Assembly (NCBI GenBank): GCA_020137815.1
Contig: CM035352.1
Coordinates: 1,838,529 to 1,902,528, forward strand
Direction of reading: 5' to 3'
Source: Hormiphora californensis
Lineage: Eukaryota; Ctenophora; Tentaculata; Cydippida; Pleurobrachiidae
DNA length: 64,000 nucleotides
Made by a program: the position numbers and the translations under genes. How positions within the stretch are numbered: position 1 is the first letter of the stretch; every line of letters begins with the position of its first letter. Positions 9,592 through 19,073 of the stretch are shown here, in pieces. The notes under the pieces are model-generated. The model saw nothing but the letters and a program-made list of their open reading frames with translations, was not told where the DNA came from and did not search any database.

Positions 9592-10973
9592 CTAAACACG
9601 TGTGCTACCTTTTGTAACAACAGCGGCTCTCACTTCTTGGGCAGCGCCTCGTACATCAGCACACCAATAACCGACAGCTCGTTCAAGATCTGCACAACAC
9701 GCCTCAGTCTGCCTAACAATGGCGGTTACCACAGCAATGATGACACACAGACTCACAAAAGTGATAACGGCTTTGTCGAGGTCAGACAACTTTTTCTTTC
9801 CATCACGGTCGTGCCCCCGGTCGTTTGAGATATCGTCTACAAGGTGGTTGAGAGGATCAGATATGTCGGATTTGATGAAGTCGTCAACTTTATGTAGCCC
9901 ATCAGAAGCTTTGTGAAGTGCATCGTCGACAAAATCAGGTGAGATTGTAGCATCAAGGGCCTCTTTAATGGGGTTTATCACATGGTTCTGAATCTCATTC
10001 GACGCTTGGTCGATTGTATCAGGTAGGGCATTCAACTCTTCGTTAATGTAGGATTTTATTATGCCTATAAGTTGTACCTGAAAACTTATAACACGAGACC
10101 GAAGGTCGAGTGTTATAAGTGCAACAATAATGATCCGAGACCACAGGTCGAGGCAGATTCTTGTACTTTAGTGCACGAGCCTGCGAGTGCCACTAAGTTT
10201 GACTACCTCACGAGCCTGCGAGTGATGTAGTTTTACTTTTTGACCGAGCCTGCGAGGTCTAAAAGTGTACGAATCTGGGACATTATTGTTGACGTCAGGT
10301 ACAACGAAAACAGGCATAATAAAATTGCATTGTAAAATTTTTTAAACAAGAGTGAGAGACACTTTAGCATAGGGCGTAACAATAGAACAAATTCATGATA
10401 AGGTAGCAGGCAGAGAAATCAGTATAAGATAAGATAACGCCTGAGATAGGTAAAGAGAGTGAGAGATTAGTGAGAGTGAGAGATAAAGAATGTGTGGGTC
10501 CGGGAGTTCGTAACTGTTATCTTGATTTCGATGCTGCAACGGCGTGAGAGTGTGACATAAAGAAAGAGAGAGAGGGAGTTCGTACACGTTTATCTTTCTA
10601 ACGGTTTTTAAACGTGACAGAAACAGTGGCGTTCGAAGTGCAGCAGTGTTATAAGTTTTCATGTATAACTGGGCAGTGTTATAAGTTTTCACTTATAACA
10701 CTGCCCAGTGTTATAAGTTTTCACTTATAACACTGCCCAGTGTTATAAGTTGTACAAGCAGTGCTACCTAAAGAATTATATTATATCTCAAAATTTTACA
10801 ATGGGATCTAGGACATTATCTTTAATCTCTCCAGATACCTTGTCCAATGTGTTCTTCACCGGTTTCTCCACTTTTTCCTTGAACTCATGGGATATCTTGT
10901 CAAAGAAGTTGTTGCTGTGAGTCATAGTCGTCAGAGTTAGCACCAGGATGGAAGTCAGGATGATGGATTTCAT
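9592..10973 (-). pseudogene. amphipathic-helix membrane protein (cluster member 4) split by a mobile element
   Basis: The first part runs from 10973: signal peptide MKSIILTSILVLTLTTMTHS, then DKISHEFKEKVEKPVKNTLD and KDNVLDPI. There the frame enters a transposable element and stops within three codons. Left of the element the same theme resumes in an open frame: NEELNALPDTIDQASNEIQN, HVINPIKEALDATISPDF, and more short amphipathic helices. A probable membrane span follows (DKAVITFVSLCVIIAVVTAIV) and about 45 further residues to 9592. No poly-Cys run or RYEQV tail is visible in this frame, so it is a diverged relative or its C-terminus is shifted. Insertion in the coding region implies loss of function, unless the 757 bp insert is spliced out. 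Confidence 0.65.
10047..10803. mobile_element. composite inverted-repeat element, copy 1
   Basis: The 757 bp element closely matches 33654-34443. The left half (to about 10325) has inverted ends built on TTTTATTATGCC and GTACAAC. The right half is bounded by CATTGTAAAATTTT (10328) and its inverse at 10803. Both copies carry both halves, so they move as one unit. Short palindromes (ACTTATAACACTG) are repeated near the right end. No protein is encoded. It interrupts the minus-strand gene at 9592-10973. A target duplication could not be fixed. Confidence 0.8.
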
Positions 10974-11113
10974 GGTTCAGCTGCTAGAAGAGAATTTAGG
11001 GAATTAAAATGAGTCATTAATATTCTGTATTTGATATCTGAGGAAATATAACTAAAAAAGGGTAGACTTTTTTGAAGTTCCGGTTCAATAAAATTAAAAG
11101 CCAACATAAAGTA

Positions 11114-11759
11114 CAGGGTGTTCATATGGGATCTTTACAAGCGTTGGGCTTCACCCAGAAAAAAGTTGACAAAACTAGCTTATGAAACTTCATACTTGGA
11201 CTATTCTATACCCTCATTCAAGGTTTCTGGTGTTTCCGGAGCTCTACTACCCCTGGAAGTGTGTTTTTGGCATCAAAACCACCAGAAGGAATTTTTTGCT
11301 GGTGCTGAGACTTTGCTAGAATGTTTTTTGGGTATTTTCTATGTCAATTCCAAAGTTTCATGATGATTGGATATGTGGTTCAGTCACCAAGTTCAAAATA
11401 AACTGGCTGGAAAGGCCCAAAAACAGCTCAAAAACGGCAAAAGTTGATATTTTCGAGTCTTTCCAGGCACTTTTTTCGAAATTTTGAGTTCATAAAACAC
11501 ATGCAATCATCATGAAACTTTGGAATTGACATAGAAAATACCCAAAAAACATTCTAGCAAAGTCTCAGCACCAGCAAAAAATTCCTTCTGGTGGTTTTGA
11601 TGCCAAAAACACACTTCCAGGGGTATTAGAGCTCCGGAAACACCAGGAACCTTGAATGAGGGTATAGAATAGTCCAAGTATGAAGTTTCATAAGCTAATT
11701 TTGTCAATTTTTTTCTTGGTGAAGCCCAACGCTTGTAAAGATCCCATATGAACACCCTG
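11114..11759. mobile_element. long-arm foldback MITE with TA target duplication
   Basis: The element begins CAGGGTGTTCATATGGGATC and ends with its inverse, flanked by TA at 11112-11113 and 11760-11761. The arms are about 250 bp and nearly identical. Ends CAGGGTG with TA duplications are typical of Tc1/mariner-superfamily MITEs. Matching 81-residue frames in the two arms are by-products of the inverted repeat. Confidence 0.85.
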
Positions 11760-12013
11760 TATCAAAACAAAACACTTTTCTAGAAATTTTTAAAGAATGG
11801 TAACAAAGCATAACAATGTGAACATATAATTCAAAACATAAAATAACGAAAAAGTATACAATGCACAGCACACAGCACGCTACAATTTTATTTGTATTCT
11901 CATTATTGGTTCTATAAATACTCCATTTTGTGAGCAAAAATAGGGTTTAGTAGCATACACTTTTAGTAGCATAGCCAATTTTATGAAGATCAATTGCAAT
12001 AAATCTCCCCCTA

Positions 12014-12376
12014 CTACACTTCCTCATACCTCCTATCTTGCACTCCATCGGCTTGTACGGCCACAATCACCGACCCCTTCTTCTTGCAACAGCATCTGCA
12101 GCAGCAGCTATAAAAGCACTCACAGCAACTTTTCAAGCATCCGCAGCACTCCTTACAGCAAGAACACAAGTATTTTAGTAGCACTAGTCCAGCGATACAT
12201 ATCCCAATGATAATCAGGAGCTGAATGGGCCCGAAACCATCAAACTGGTCATCCTGATCATCCATGATTGCCCGTCTCGTTGTAAAATGATTACAAAGGT
12301 GTGCAAAAGTACTTAGTACAAAACAACAAGTCAACAAAACAGTGAGTGACAGGCAAGATAACAAAGCATCCCGCAT
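12014..12376 (-). CDS. small signal-peptide/TM/poly-Cys membrane protein (cluster member 5)
   Basis: I start at the methionine at 12376, which gives 120 residues with a signal peptide at residues 1-25 (ends LSTFA). The frame is open upstream to 12691, but that part lacks a matching domain and is probably leader sequence. The outer region is very short and acidic (MDDQDDQFDGF). The membrane span is near residues 51-68 (IQLLIIIGICIAGLVLLK). A cysteine cluster follows (CSCCKECCGCLKSCCECF, then YSCCCRCCC), then KKK and a tail ending VQDRRYEEV. The position of the first tail tyrosine is IVAV here, so only one tyrosine motif remains. The RRYEEV end and the overall order place it with the cluster genes at 5150 and 8588. 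Confidence 0.75.
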   Translation of the reverse strand: MRDALLSCLSLTVLLTCCFVLSTFAHLCNHFTTRRAIMDDQDDQFDGFGPIQLLIIIGICIAGLVLLKYLCSCCKECCGCLKSCCECFYSCCCRCCCKKKGSVIVAVQADGVQDRRYEEV

Positions 12377-12794
12377 TCTATATTTTGACTGGCATGCATT
12401 CAGCGATGTGAACGTATTGCTGTTGCCTTTTATTGAGGATTGACCACCATCACATTTCTTCAAAAAGTGAGCAGAGTCAGAAACCTCTCGATCCCACTGC
12501 CCAGGAAAGATACGGCGAGTTAGGTCTACAAGATTCACAAAAGGACGATACTCTACGGCGGCCTTAGATGTTATCAGTGATAACTTATCGCATGTGGAGG
12601 AGTCAGAGATGGATTGTAAACGGGTATCTCCGAGTAGTGGGGGACCCGGGAGTCGGGGCTCGGGCCAGCCATAAAAGGTGTTTAGGGACATCTGATCTTC
12701 CTCGAGTCGATTAAAAACATAAGTAACCTTGACACCTTATGATGCCAATTCAAACTCAAAGTCAAGATTTGGCGGTTGGCCTTTTTAGTTTCAG

Positions 12795-12935
12795 ATGCGT
12801 TTGAGCCTGACTTGGGCACGTCGCGCTATCCCGTGGGCCGTGTACATGACATTGACGACCGGCGCCCCGTACCTCGTCTCCGACGAAGTTGGCAGCTTAG
12901 CTGCCAAGAGCCTGAAGTACGCTGTAGGCCTCTAA
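12795..12935 (+). CDS. possible 46-residue microprotein or terminal exon
   Basis: An ATG directly follows a pyrimidine-rich acceptor (GTTTCAG at 12788-12794). The frame begins MRLSLTWARRAIPWAVYM, has a hydrophobic or amphipathic middle and ends KYAVGL before TAA. Residues 5-25 could be a basic mitochondrial-type leader or a weak span. I do not recognise it. It could instead be the last exon of an upstream gene or a chance frame. Confidence 0.22.
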   Translation: MRLSLTWARRAIPWAVYMTLTTGAPYLVSDEVGSLAAKSLKYAVGL

Positions 12936-13124
12936 ATTCTAAAATTCAACTATTTTTTTTTTCGAGGGAAAAAAGTAAAAAGTAAATCAAACTTTTTGAA
13001 CTTCCAAATTGAAGGGGGGGGGGGTCGGCCGATATTGGCCTTGAATATAAATAGTGGTACACACACTTACAATGTCAATAATAAATTTAAACAAACGGGG
13101 TCAATAAATTATATAAATAAAGAT

Positions 13125-13385
13125 TTAGTCTATTTGGTAGATACTATCATCACGACCACTGCTGCCTTCTGCCCTCAGTCGTCCGCGGTGCCCCCTGATG
13201 GAAATGGTGACGGAGCGGACCATGGCAAATGACAACCTTAGCCTCAGGTACCGGATACACTGATCGTATGAATATCCTGTTTTAGTCGCCTTCTTCTCAG
13301 CCAATTGTTTCAAAGTCTTATTAAATTCCCTTCCGAGGCCCCCTGTAGTTGACATTACCAGTGGTGTGAATGTTGACTTTTCCAC
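13125..13385 (-). pseudogene. remnant of a non-LTR retrotransposon C-terminus
   Basis: The 86-residue frame contains FTPLVMSTTGGLGREFNKTL and then YSYDQCIRYLRLRLSFAMVR with IRGHRGR. This pattern (F-T-P-x-V-x-S-x-x-G-x-x-G, later RLxFxxxR and RG) is known from the extreme C-terminus of a class of animal retroelement polyproteins. Nothing of the reverse transcriptase is attached, so it is a short relic. Confidence 0.55.
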
Positions 13386-13625
13386 CTCTAGGACACGGTG
13401 GAGGTATGATGTTTTCTTCTCTCTCTCGTGTTTTTCATATGTTTTGGCGATAAGGAACCATAATAAAGTTCAAGAGCCTCCAAGAGCACCCAAGAGCGCA
13501 CCCGATCGAAGAGAGACCACACCTGAGAGCGTACCACACCCAAAAGAGACCACATCCAAGAGCGCACCACCTCCAGAAGACACCACTTCAAGAGCGCACC
13601 ACATCAAAGAGAGCTCCCCATCCAG

Positions 13626-15608
13626 GCCCACGTTGAACTTCTCACTAATGTCTTTAATCTATGCTTGGAAAGCGGTGCCTATCCCTGGAGCAACTCCCTC
13701 ATAACCCCTCTTCACAAAAAGGGGCCCCGCAGAGACCCAGACAACTATCGAGCGGTGGCGGTGGGTAGTTCAGTGGGCAAACTCTACAGCTCCTTGCTCC
13801 TTAACAGACTCCAGTCCTTTCGTAAGCAACATTGCCCTGACCACCCCAATCAATTGGGCTTTTGCCCAGGTGCACAGACATGCGACCATCTCTTTACATT
13901 GCAGACTCTCGTGGATAAGTTTAAGAAGGCCCGTAGACCCCTGTATGGGATATTTGTCGACCTGCGGAAGGCTTTCGACAGCGTCCCCCGACAGGCTCTG
14001 TTCTACAAACTGGCGAGGCTGGGCATTACGGGGAACTTCTACAAAGCCGTCAGAACAATGTATAGCTCCACAACCAGCCAGATCAAAATATCCGGGTTCC
14101 TGAGTCGAAAGTTCCGCACAGAAAAGGGCACCGAGCAGGGGCATCCGCTCTCCCCTGACCTTTTCAAGATATATCTCCATGATTTATCTCCACAGCTAGA
14201 TAAAATTACAGGGTGTCCTACTCTCTCCGGATTCCCCCTCAGCCACCTGCTGTGGGCAGACGATCTTGTTTTACTAGCTACCAACCCGGTCACCGCCCAA
14301 AAACTCCTCGATGTGCTCGGCAAGTTCTGCAAAGACTGGGGGTTAGAAATCAATGTGGGGAAAACTAAGACACTGGTTTTCAATGCTGAGCACTTGGACG
14401 GCCCCCTTCCCCAGCTCAAACTCGGCTCAAACCTATTGGAGAAGACGTCCGAGTACTGTTACCTTGGTATCAACCTTCAAGCGGACGGCAAGTACAAGAA
14501 GCCCCAAGCTGACCTCTGCACTAAGGCAACTAGAGCCGTTTACTCGCTCAAGAAGGCAATTAGGAGAGACGTTATATCCACCAAGAGCCTTTTTATCCTC
14601 TTTGACACCCTCATCAAACCTATCCTGTTCTATGGCGGCCCAATCTGGTCACCCAGGGCTTACAACATCTGCAAAATTCTAGGTACTAGCATGAGCAGCC
14701 GCACCAGTTTGAAGAGAATTGCAGCAGATCCCACTGAGAAGGTACACATCAGTTTCCTGAAGTGGGCGCTGGGGGTCAACAGGAGGACCTCTAACGTGGC
14801 TGTATGGAAGCTTGCCGGACGCCAGCCTCTCGCTCTAGACAGGATAAGGCACACTCTATCCTTTCTCAAGAGGCTCCAAACTATGGATAGCTCATGTCTA
14901 GCCAAGCGAGCTCTTACTGAACAAGAGAAGTACCACCTACCTTGGTTCAAGTCGATCCTGCCCCTCCTCCAGCTGGATGAGATCTATCGGTTACCTCACA
15001 TGGACGCCGCTCGAATCATTAGAGATCCCAAAGCAGTCCCACCACCACCCCCTAACCCTGTCGCCTCTCCCGACCCTCCTCTTGCATCAGGCTGGTTTAG
15101 ACCCTGGAAGGTGAACAACATCCTCAGCTGTGCTTTTCGATCCTGTTTAGACGAGGCAGCAAACTCGCAATCCAAGCTCTCCTTCTTTAAGCGGGTGATA
15201 CTGGATTTCTCTCCAGCCAAGTATCTACATACCGTATCCAACTACGGAAACAGAACCGCCCTTAACCGTTTTCTTACTAGCTCCCACCATCTTGCAATCG
15301 AAAGAGGTCGTTACTCGAGTATCCCTAGGGACAAAAGAATTTGTTCCTGGTGTAATGGAATCGGCTTGTCTCTTGTGGAAGACGAGGAACACCTCCTATT
15401 CACCTGTCTTCAGTACATAACCCCCAGAATCAAGATGTCTGACGACCTGAGAAAACATGGCCTAGCGATTCCAAACTCTACTGATGACCTGACTCATACC
15501 CTGAACCACCCTATCGCATCTAACATTCTGGCTCAATATGTTAACACATCTCTCACTCTGAGAGGTCGGGGGGACTCGTTGCAGGAGGGCGCGCCGTCTC
15601 ACCCCTAG
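13626..15608 (+). CDS. LINE reverse transcriptase, N-terminally truncated
   Basis: The frame is open from the insertion point (AHVELLTNVFNLCLESGAYP) to 15608, about 660 residues, without internal stops. Reverse transcriptase motifs appear in order: PLHKKGPRRDPDNYRAV, IFVDLRKAFDSVPR (motif A, first catalytic Asp), GTEQGHPLSPDLF (motif B) and LLWADDLVLLA (motif C, A-D-D). The C-terminal part has a zinc-like motif: CSWC, then EDEEHLLFTC about 17 residues later. The apurinic endonuclease and any first ORF are missing. The intact frame suggests the insertion is not old. I cannot name the clade with certainty from the reading alone. Confidence 0.88.
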   Translation, partial: AHVELLTNVFNLCLESGAYPWSNSLITPLHKKGPRRDPDNYRAVAVGSSVGKLYSSLLLNRLQSFRKQHCPDHPNQLGFCPGAQTCDHLFTLQTLVDKFKKARRPLYGIFVDLRKAFDSVPRQALFYKLARLGITGNFYKAVRTMYSSTTSQIKISGFLSRKFRTEKGTEQGHPLSPDLFKIYLHDLSPQLDKITGCPTLSGFPLSHLLWADDLVLLATNPVTAQKLLDVLGKFCKDWGLEINVGKTKTLVFNAEHLDGPLPQLKLGSNLLEKTSEYCYLGINLQADGKYKKPQADLCTKATRAVYSLKKAIRRDVISTKSLFILFDTLIKPILFYGGPIWSPRAYNICKILGTSMSSRTSLKRIAADPTEKVHISFLKWALGVNRRTSNVAVWKLAGRQPLALDRIRHTLSFLKRLQTMDSSCLAKRALTEQEKYHLPWFKSILPLLQLDEIYRLPHMDAARIIRDPKAVPPPPPNPVASPDPPLASGWFRPWKVNNILSCAFRSCLDEAANSQSKLSFFKRVILDFSPAKYLHTVSNYGNRTALNRFLTSSHHLAIERGRYSSIPRDKRICSWCNGIGLSLVEDEEHLLFTCLQYITPRIKMSDDLRKHGLAIPNSTDDLTHTLNHPIASNILAQYVNTSLTLRGRGDSLQEGAPSHP

Positions 15609-16928
15609 AGTGGGGGCGCGCGGGCTATACCCTTACGTGCGGGGTACACCTGTGCTACGTCATCTCTTCCTCTCTTCCTTTGTCTGGTTTCCCGCGTCTT
15701 TTGTACACCGGCTCCCACTCCTCCCTTCCTCAACCCTTATTTCCTGCCCTACTTCTTCTCGCCTGCTGACTCCAACCCTTTCCACCCCCTCCCTGGAGCC
15801 CTCCGACAGTCCCTTCCTGCTCTTCGTCTCTACCGCCCTGTCAGACCTCCTCCTCATACTCCTCGTTCCAGCTCTCCTCTGATACCCTCTGTTCCAGGCT
15901 ACCGTCCCTTTGATTCAGGTCACCGCCTCCACTTCTTCTCGACTGCTGACTCCAACCCTTTCCACCCCTTCCCTCTCTACCGCTCTGTCAGACCTCATCT
16001 TATTCCTCGTTCCAGCTCTCCTCTGATACCCTCTGTTCCAGGTCATCGCCTCTTCTGCTCACTGGGTGCTCCCCCTCTCCTTCCTCACCTCCATCTCTGG
16101 CCCTCCTTCACCGTTTCCAGCCCTCACCGCCCTTTTCCTGTCCGTGGTTTCCATCTACTTCCTCTCTCTGAGTTGCATCTCTCCGTCAGTCCCCTGTCCC
16201 CGACAGCCAGGCTCCACCGACACTCCGCTTCCTTCTCGTCGTCTCCACCGCTGGTCTGGACTCCTCCATCTCCCTCCTCGTTCCAGCCCCCCCCCCCCTT
16301 TTTTGATCCGGATCATCGTCTCGCCTCTTGCTCTTCTGGTACTCTCACCTTTTCCATTCCTCACCTCTGGCCCTCCTTCATCTCACCCTTTTCTCCAGAC
16401 CTCGCTGCCCTTTCCCAGGAACCCATCCCTAGCTGCTCTCAGTGCTCTTCGTCAGCCTCAGTCCTCCTTTACCTCCGGTCCCCCGCCTCCCGCACGTTGT
16501 CTTACTACCTCTATTCCCTTCTTCCTTTCCCCCTGTTTAAGTGCTCCCTCTCCACATCACTGCTGTTCACCTCTCTCTTAGCATCGTGTTTCTCTCTCTC
16601 ACCCTTCCACCCGGTCATTCCCACTCCCTTAATCACACTGTTCTCTTCTCCACTTACCACCAACTCTATCACTATGCACCCCCCCCCCCCATACACAGAT
16701 ACCTTGATCCCTTCTCCCTCCCCCATCTCCCTCCCCACTTCTCCAGATTTCCTCTTTTTTTAACTATATTTATTTTTTGAGTGTGTTTTTAAATTATTAA
16801 TTAAATTATTTTTGTATTTTCTTGGGTCGGGTAACACCGACCTGAATTGGCATACGTTGCAGGCGCGCATGAGGGGGCTGCAGCGCATTCCAACGACCTG
16901 AATCATTTTTAAAACTTGTCAAAACTTG
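13626..16928 (+). mobile_element. 5'-truncated LINE inserted in E0
   Basis: The insertion is flanked by TCCAG at 13621-13625 and 16929-16933. It starts in the middle of the reverse transcriptase frame and has no endonuclease domain, as expected for 5' truncation. After the stop at 15608 comes about 1.1 kb of very pyrimidine-rich 3' untranslated sequence, then AT-rich sequence and a tail with two copies of AAAACTTGTC. Confidence 0.8.
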
Positions 16929-16933
16929 TCCAG

Positions 16934-17042
16934 AAGATACCACGCGCAGGGGACACCACGCGCAGAAGAGACCAGCGCGGCGTTGTATTTGCGCGTGCGG
17001 TCTCTTCTGCGCGTGGTGTCCCCTGCGCGCGGTATCTTCTGG
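16934..17042. repeat. central GC-rich hairpin of E0
   Basis: AAGATACCACGCGCAGGGGA with its continuation pairs with the inverse sequence ending at 17042. The stem is about 40 bp and the loop is GCGC-rich. It continues the palindrome of the E0 arms once the LINE is removed. Confidence 0.75.
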
Positions 17043-17079
17043 ATGGGGTACGGTGGCAGATTCCGGCCAAGTGTTTTTT

Positions 17080-18117
17080 GGTAAGTCGGAAGAACATGTC
17101 CGTTTGTCTCATGAGGCCTCATGAGGCGCCTCATGAGACCTCATGAGGCACTCATGAGGCGCCTCATGAGGCCTCATGAGACATTTTCAGCTGTTTTAGT
17201 GCCTCATGAGGCCTCATGAGACCTCATGAGGCGCCTCATGAGGCACTCATGAGGCCTCATGAGGCCTCATGAGACACTGCTCATGAGGCCTCATGAGACA
17301 TATGCCTCATCCCGACTTTGTTTTGATGTCTCATGAGGCCTCATGAGCAGTTTTGACATGAGGCATGTCTCATGAGGCCTCATGAGGCATATCTCATGAT
17401 ACCTTAAAGTTAGTATAGCTATAGGATTAGGGTTAGGGTTAGGGTTAGAGTTAGGACCGGGTTTCGGTTCCAGTTAGGAGTACGAACCTAACCACTAAGC
17501 CCTAACGACTAAGCCTAGGGGTTAACCCCAACCAATAGGCGTAGGCCTAGAAGTCTATCCTTAACCCTAACACTAACCCTAACCTTAATCCTAATACCAA
17601 CCTAAAGTTAGGGTTAGGATTAGTGTTTGGGTTAAGGATTGAACCCTAGGCCTTGGACCTAGATATATCATATTGTCATAAAAGTTTGGGGTTAACCCCT
17701 AGGCCTAGTGGTTAGGCTCGTACCCCTAACTGGAACCGAAACCCGGTGCTAACTCTAACCCTAGCCTTAACCCTATGGCTATACTAACTCTAAGGTGTCA
17801 TGAGATATGCCTCATGAGGCCTCATGAGACATGCCTCATGTCAAAACTGCTCATGAGGCCTCATGAGACATCAAAACAAAGTCGGGATGAGGCACATGTC
17901 TCATGAGGCCTCATGAGCAGTGTCTCATGAGGCCTCATGAGGCCTCATGAGTGCCTCATGAGGCGCCTCATGAGGTCTCATGAGGCCTCATGAGGCACTA
18001 AAACAGCTGAAAATGTCTCATGAGGCCTCATGAGGCGCCTCATGAGTGCCTCATGAGGTCTCATGAGGCGCCTCATGAGGCCTCATGAGACAAACGGACA
18101 CGTTCTTCCGACTTACC
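17080..18117. mobile_element. 1 kb palindromic element with TCATGAGG sub-repeats
   Basis: The element begins GGTAAGTCGGAAGAACA and ends with the inverse. It is flanked by TGTTTTTT at 17072-17079 and 18118-18125, an 8 bp duplication of hAT-like length. Each arm is about 300 bp of packed CTCATGAGGC words, themselves palindromic. The 340 bp core (about 17410-17790) is also inverted and is rich in GGGTTAG / CTAACCC words resembling telomere repeats. No protein is encoded. Confidence 0.8.
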
Positions 18118-18140
18118 TGTTTTTTTAGTCAAGTGAAATA

Positions 18141-18291
18141 AAGTCGGATTTTTTGAAGTTGTCACCCCCCTTTTCGTGCGCGGAATGTTTTTGCGCGTCA
18201 CATCACATGTTAACGTGTGGTGTGCGCGTCAAAATTGATAAATTTCACATGCGCGGTCATTTTGGGGTGACAACTTCAAAAAATCCGACTT
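18141..18291. mobile_element. 151 bp MITE, TA target duplication
   Basis: Ends AAGTCGGATTTTTTGAAGTT and inverse, flanked by TA at 18139-18140 and 18292-18293. The opposite E1 arm shows the empty site (GTGAAATATTTTTG). A second member with the same ends lies at 56573-56792. Confidence 0.88.
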
Positions 18292-18634
18292 TATTTTTGC
18301 TTGAAGTTTTATAAAAATTTTATTTCAAAATAAAAATAAACATGTCGTTAAAATTATTGGCCGGAATCTGCCACGCGAGTGGCAGATCTCGGCCAAGATT
18401 CTAAAAAAACCTTGGCCAGAATCTGCCAACCACGTGGCAGATTCCGGCCAACAAACTGAAACTTACTTATATCAAAGCAAAAACCGCTATACCCGACTAA
18501 TTTTGATACGCTGAATCACGTAAGCAACTTTTCCAATCCCTCAGAGGTCGGGAAAGTGTCCTAATTGAGCATAATAGGGTCTAATTGACCCCTCTTACAA
18601 CTTTTCACCTGGAAACGATAGTCGCTTATGTGAA

Positions 18635-19073
18635 TGGTGTAAAGTAAGGACTGCCGATACGGGTGTGTTTGGAAAGGGACGTTCTTGGGGTGGTTTCGTG
18701 ACACGTATGGGGCGTACCCGTCAGCTGGAGCGTAAAGGCGAAAGTAAACACGTTGTCTTTTATTTTTGTGAATGTAAAAGTAACGGTAAAGGATTGTTAC
18801 AGTTCAGTTGACTAAGAGAACACACGCTTTTTAAAGTTGCTTCGCTCCGACAAAAGAAAACTCACTCTCAAAACACAAATCGCTCTTCTCTCTCAGATCT
18901 CAGAAAACGCGCGCGCGTGTCACCAAAGCGACACACACGCGCGCGCGAAGATGCTGTACTTTTAATAGAACTCCGCGTCAAAACAAGCACCTTCGCGATA
19001 GGACACAGACACAAACACACATTCTCACACACACGCACACACAAACACACAGGGCTGGCCCAGTTCTGCACCA
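18635..19073 (-). repeat. 3' LTR of the Gypsy element
   Basis: Same length as the other LTR and, by eye, the same sequence throughout. Frames reported through it are by-products of CA-rich sequence. Confidence 0.92.

Noticed and set aside
11118-11755. Two 81-residue near-identical frames on opposite strands
   Set aside because: They are the two arms of one foldback MITE; no domain, and the frame is not kept for coding reasons.
13665-15608. A host gene with a reverse transcriptase domain
   Set aside because: Flanking TCCAG duplication, 5' truncation and a short repeated tail show an inserted LINE copy.
16066-16763. 171- and 196-residue proline/serine-rich frames
   Set aside because: Read through the pyrimidine-rich 3' region of the LINE, two overlapping frames in the same simple sequence.
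17410-17790. Interstitial telomere repeats
   Set aside because: Only a few GGGTTA units, imperfect, and inverted within a mobile palindrome; not a telomere array or fusion point.
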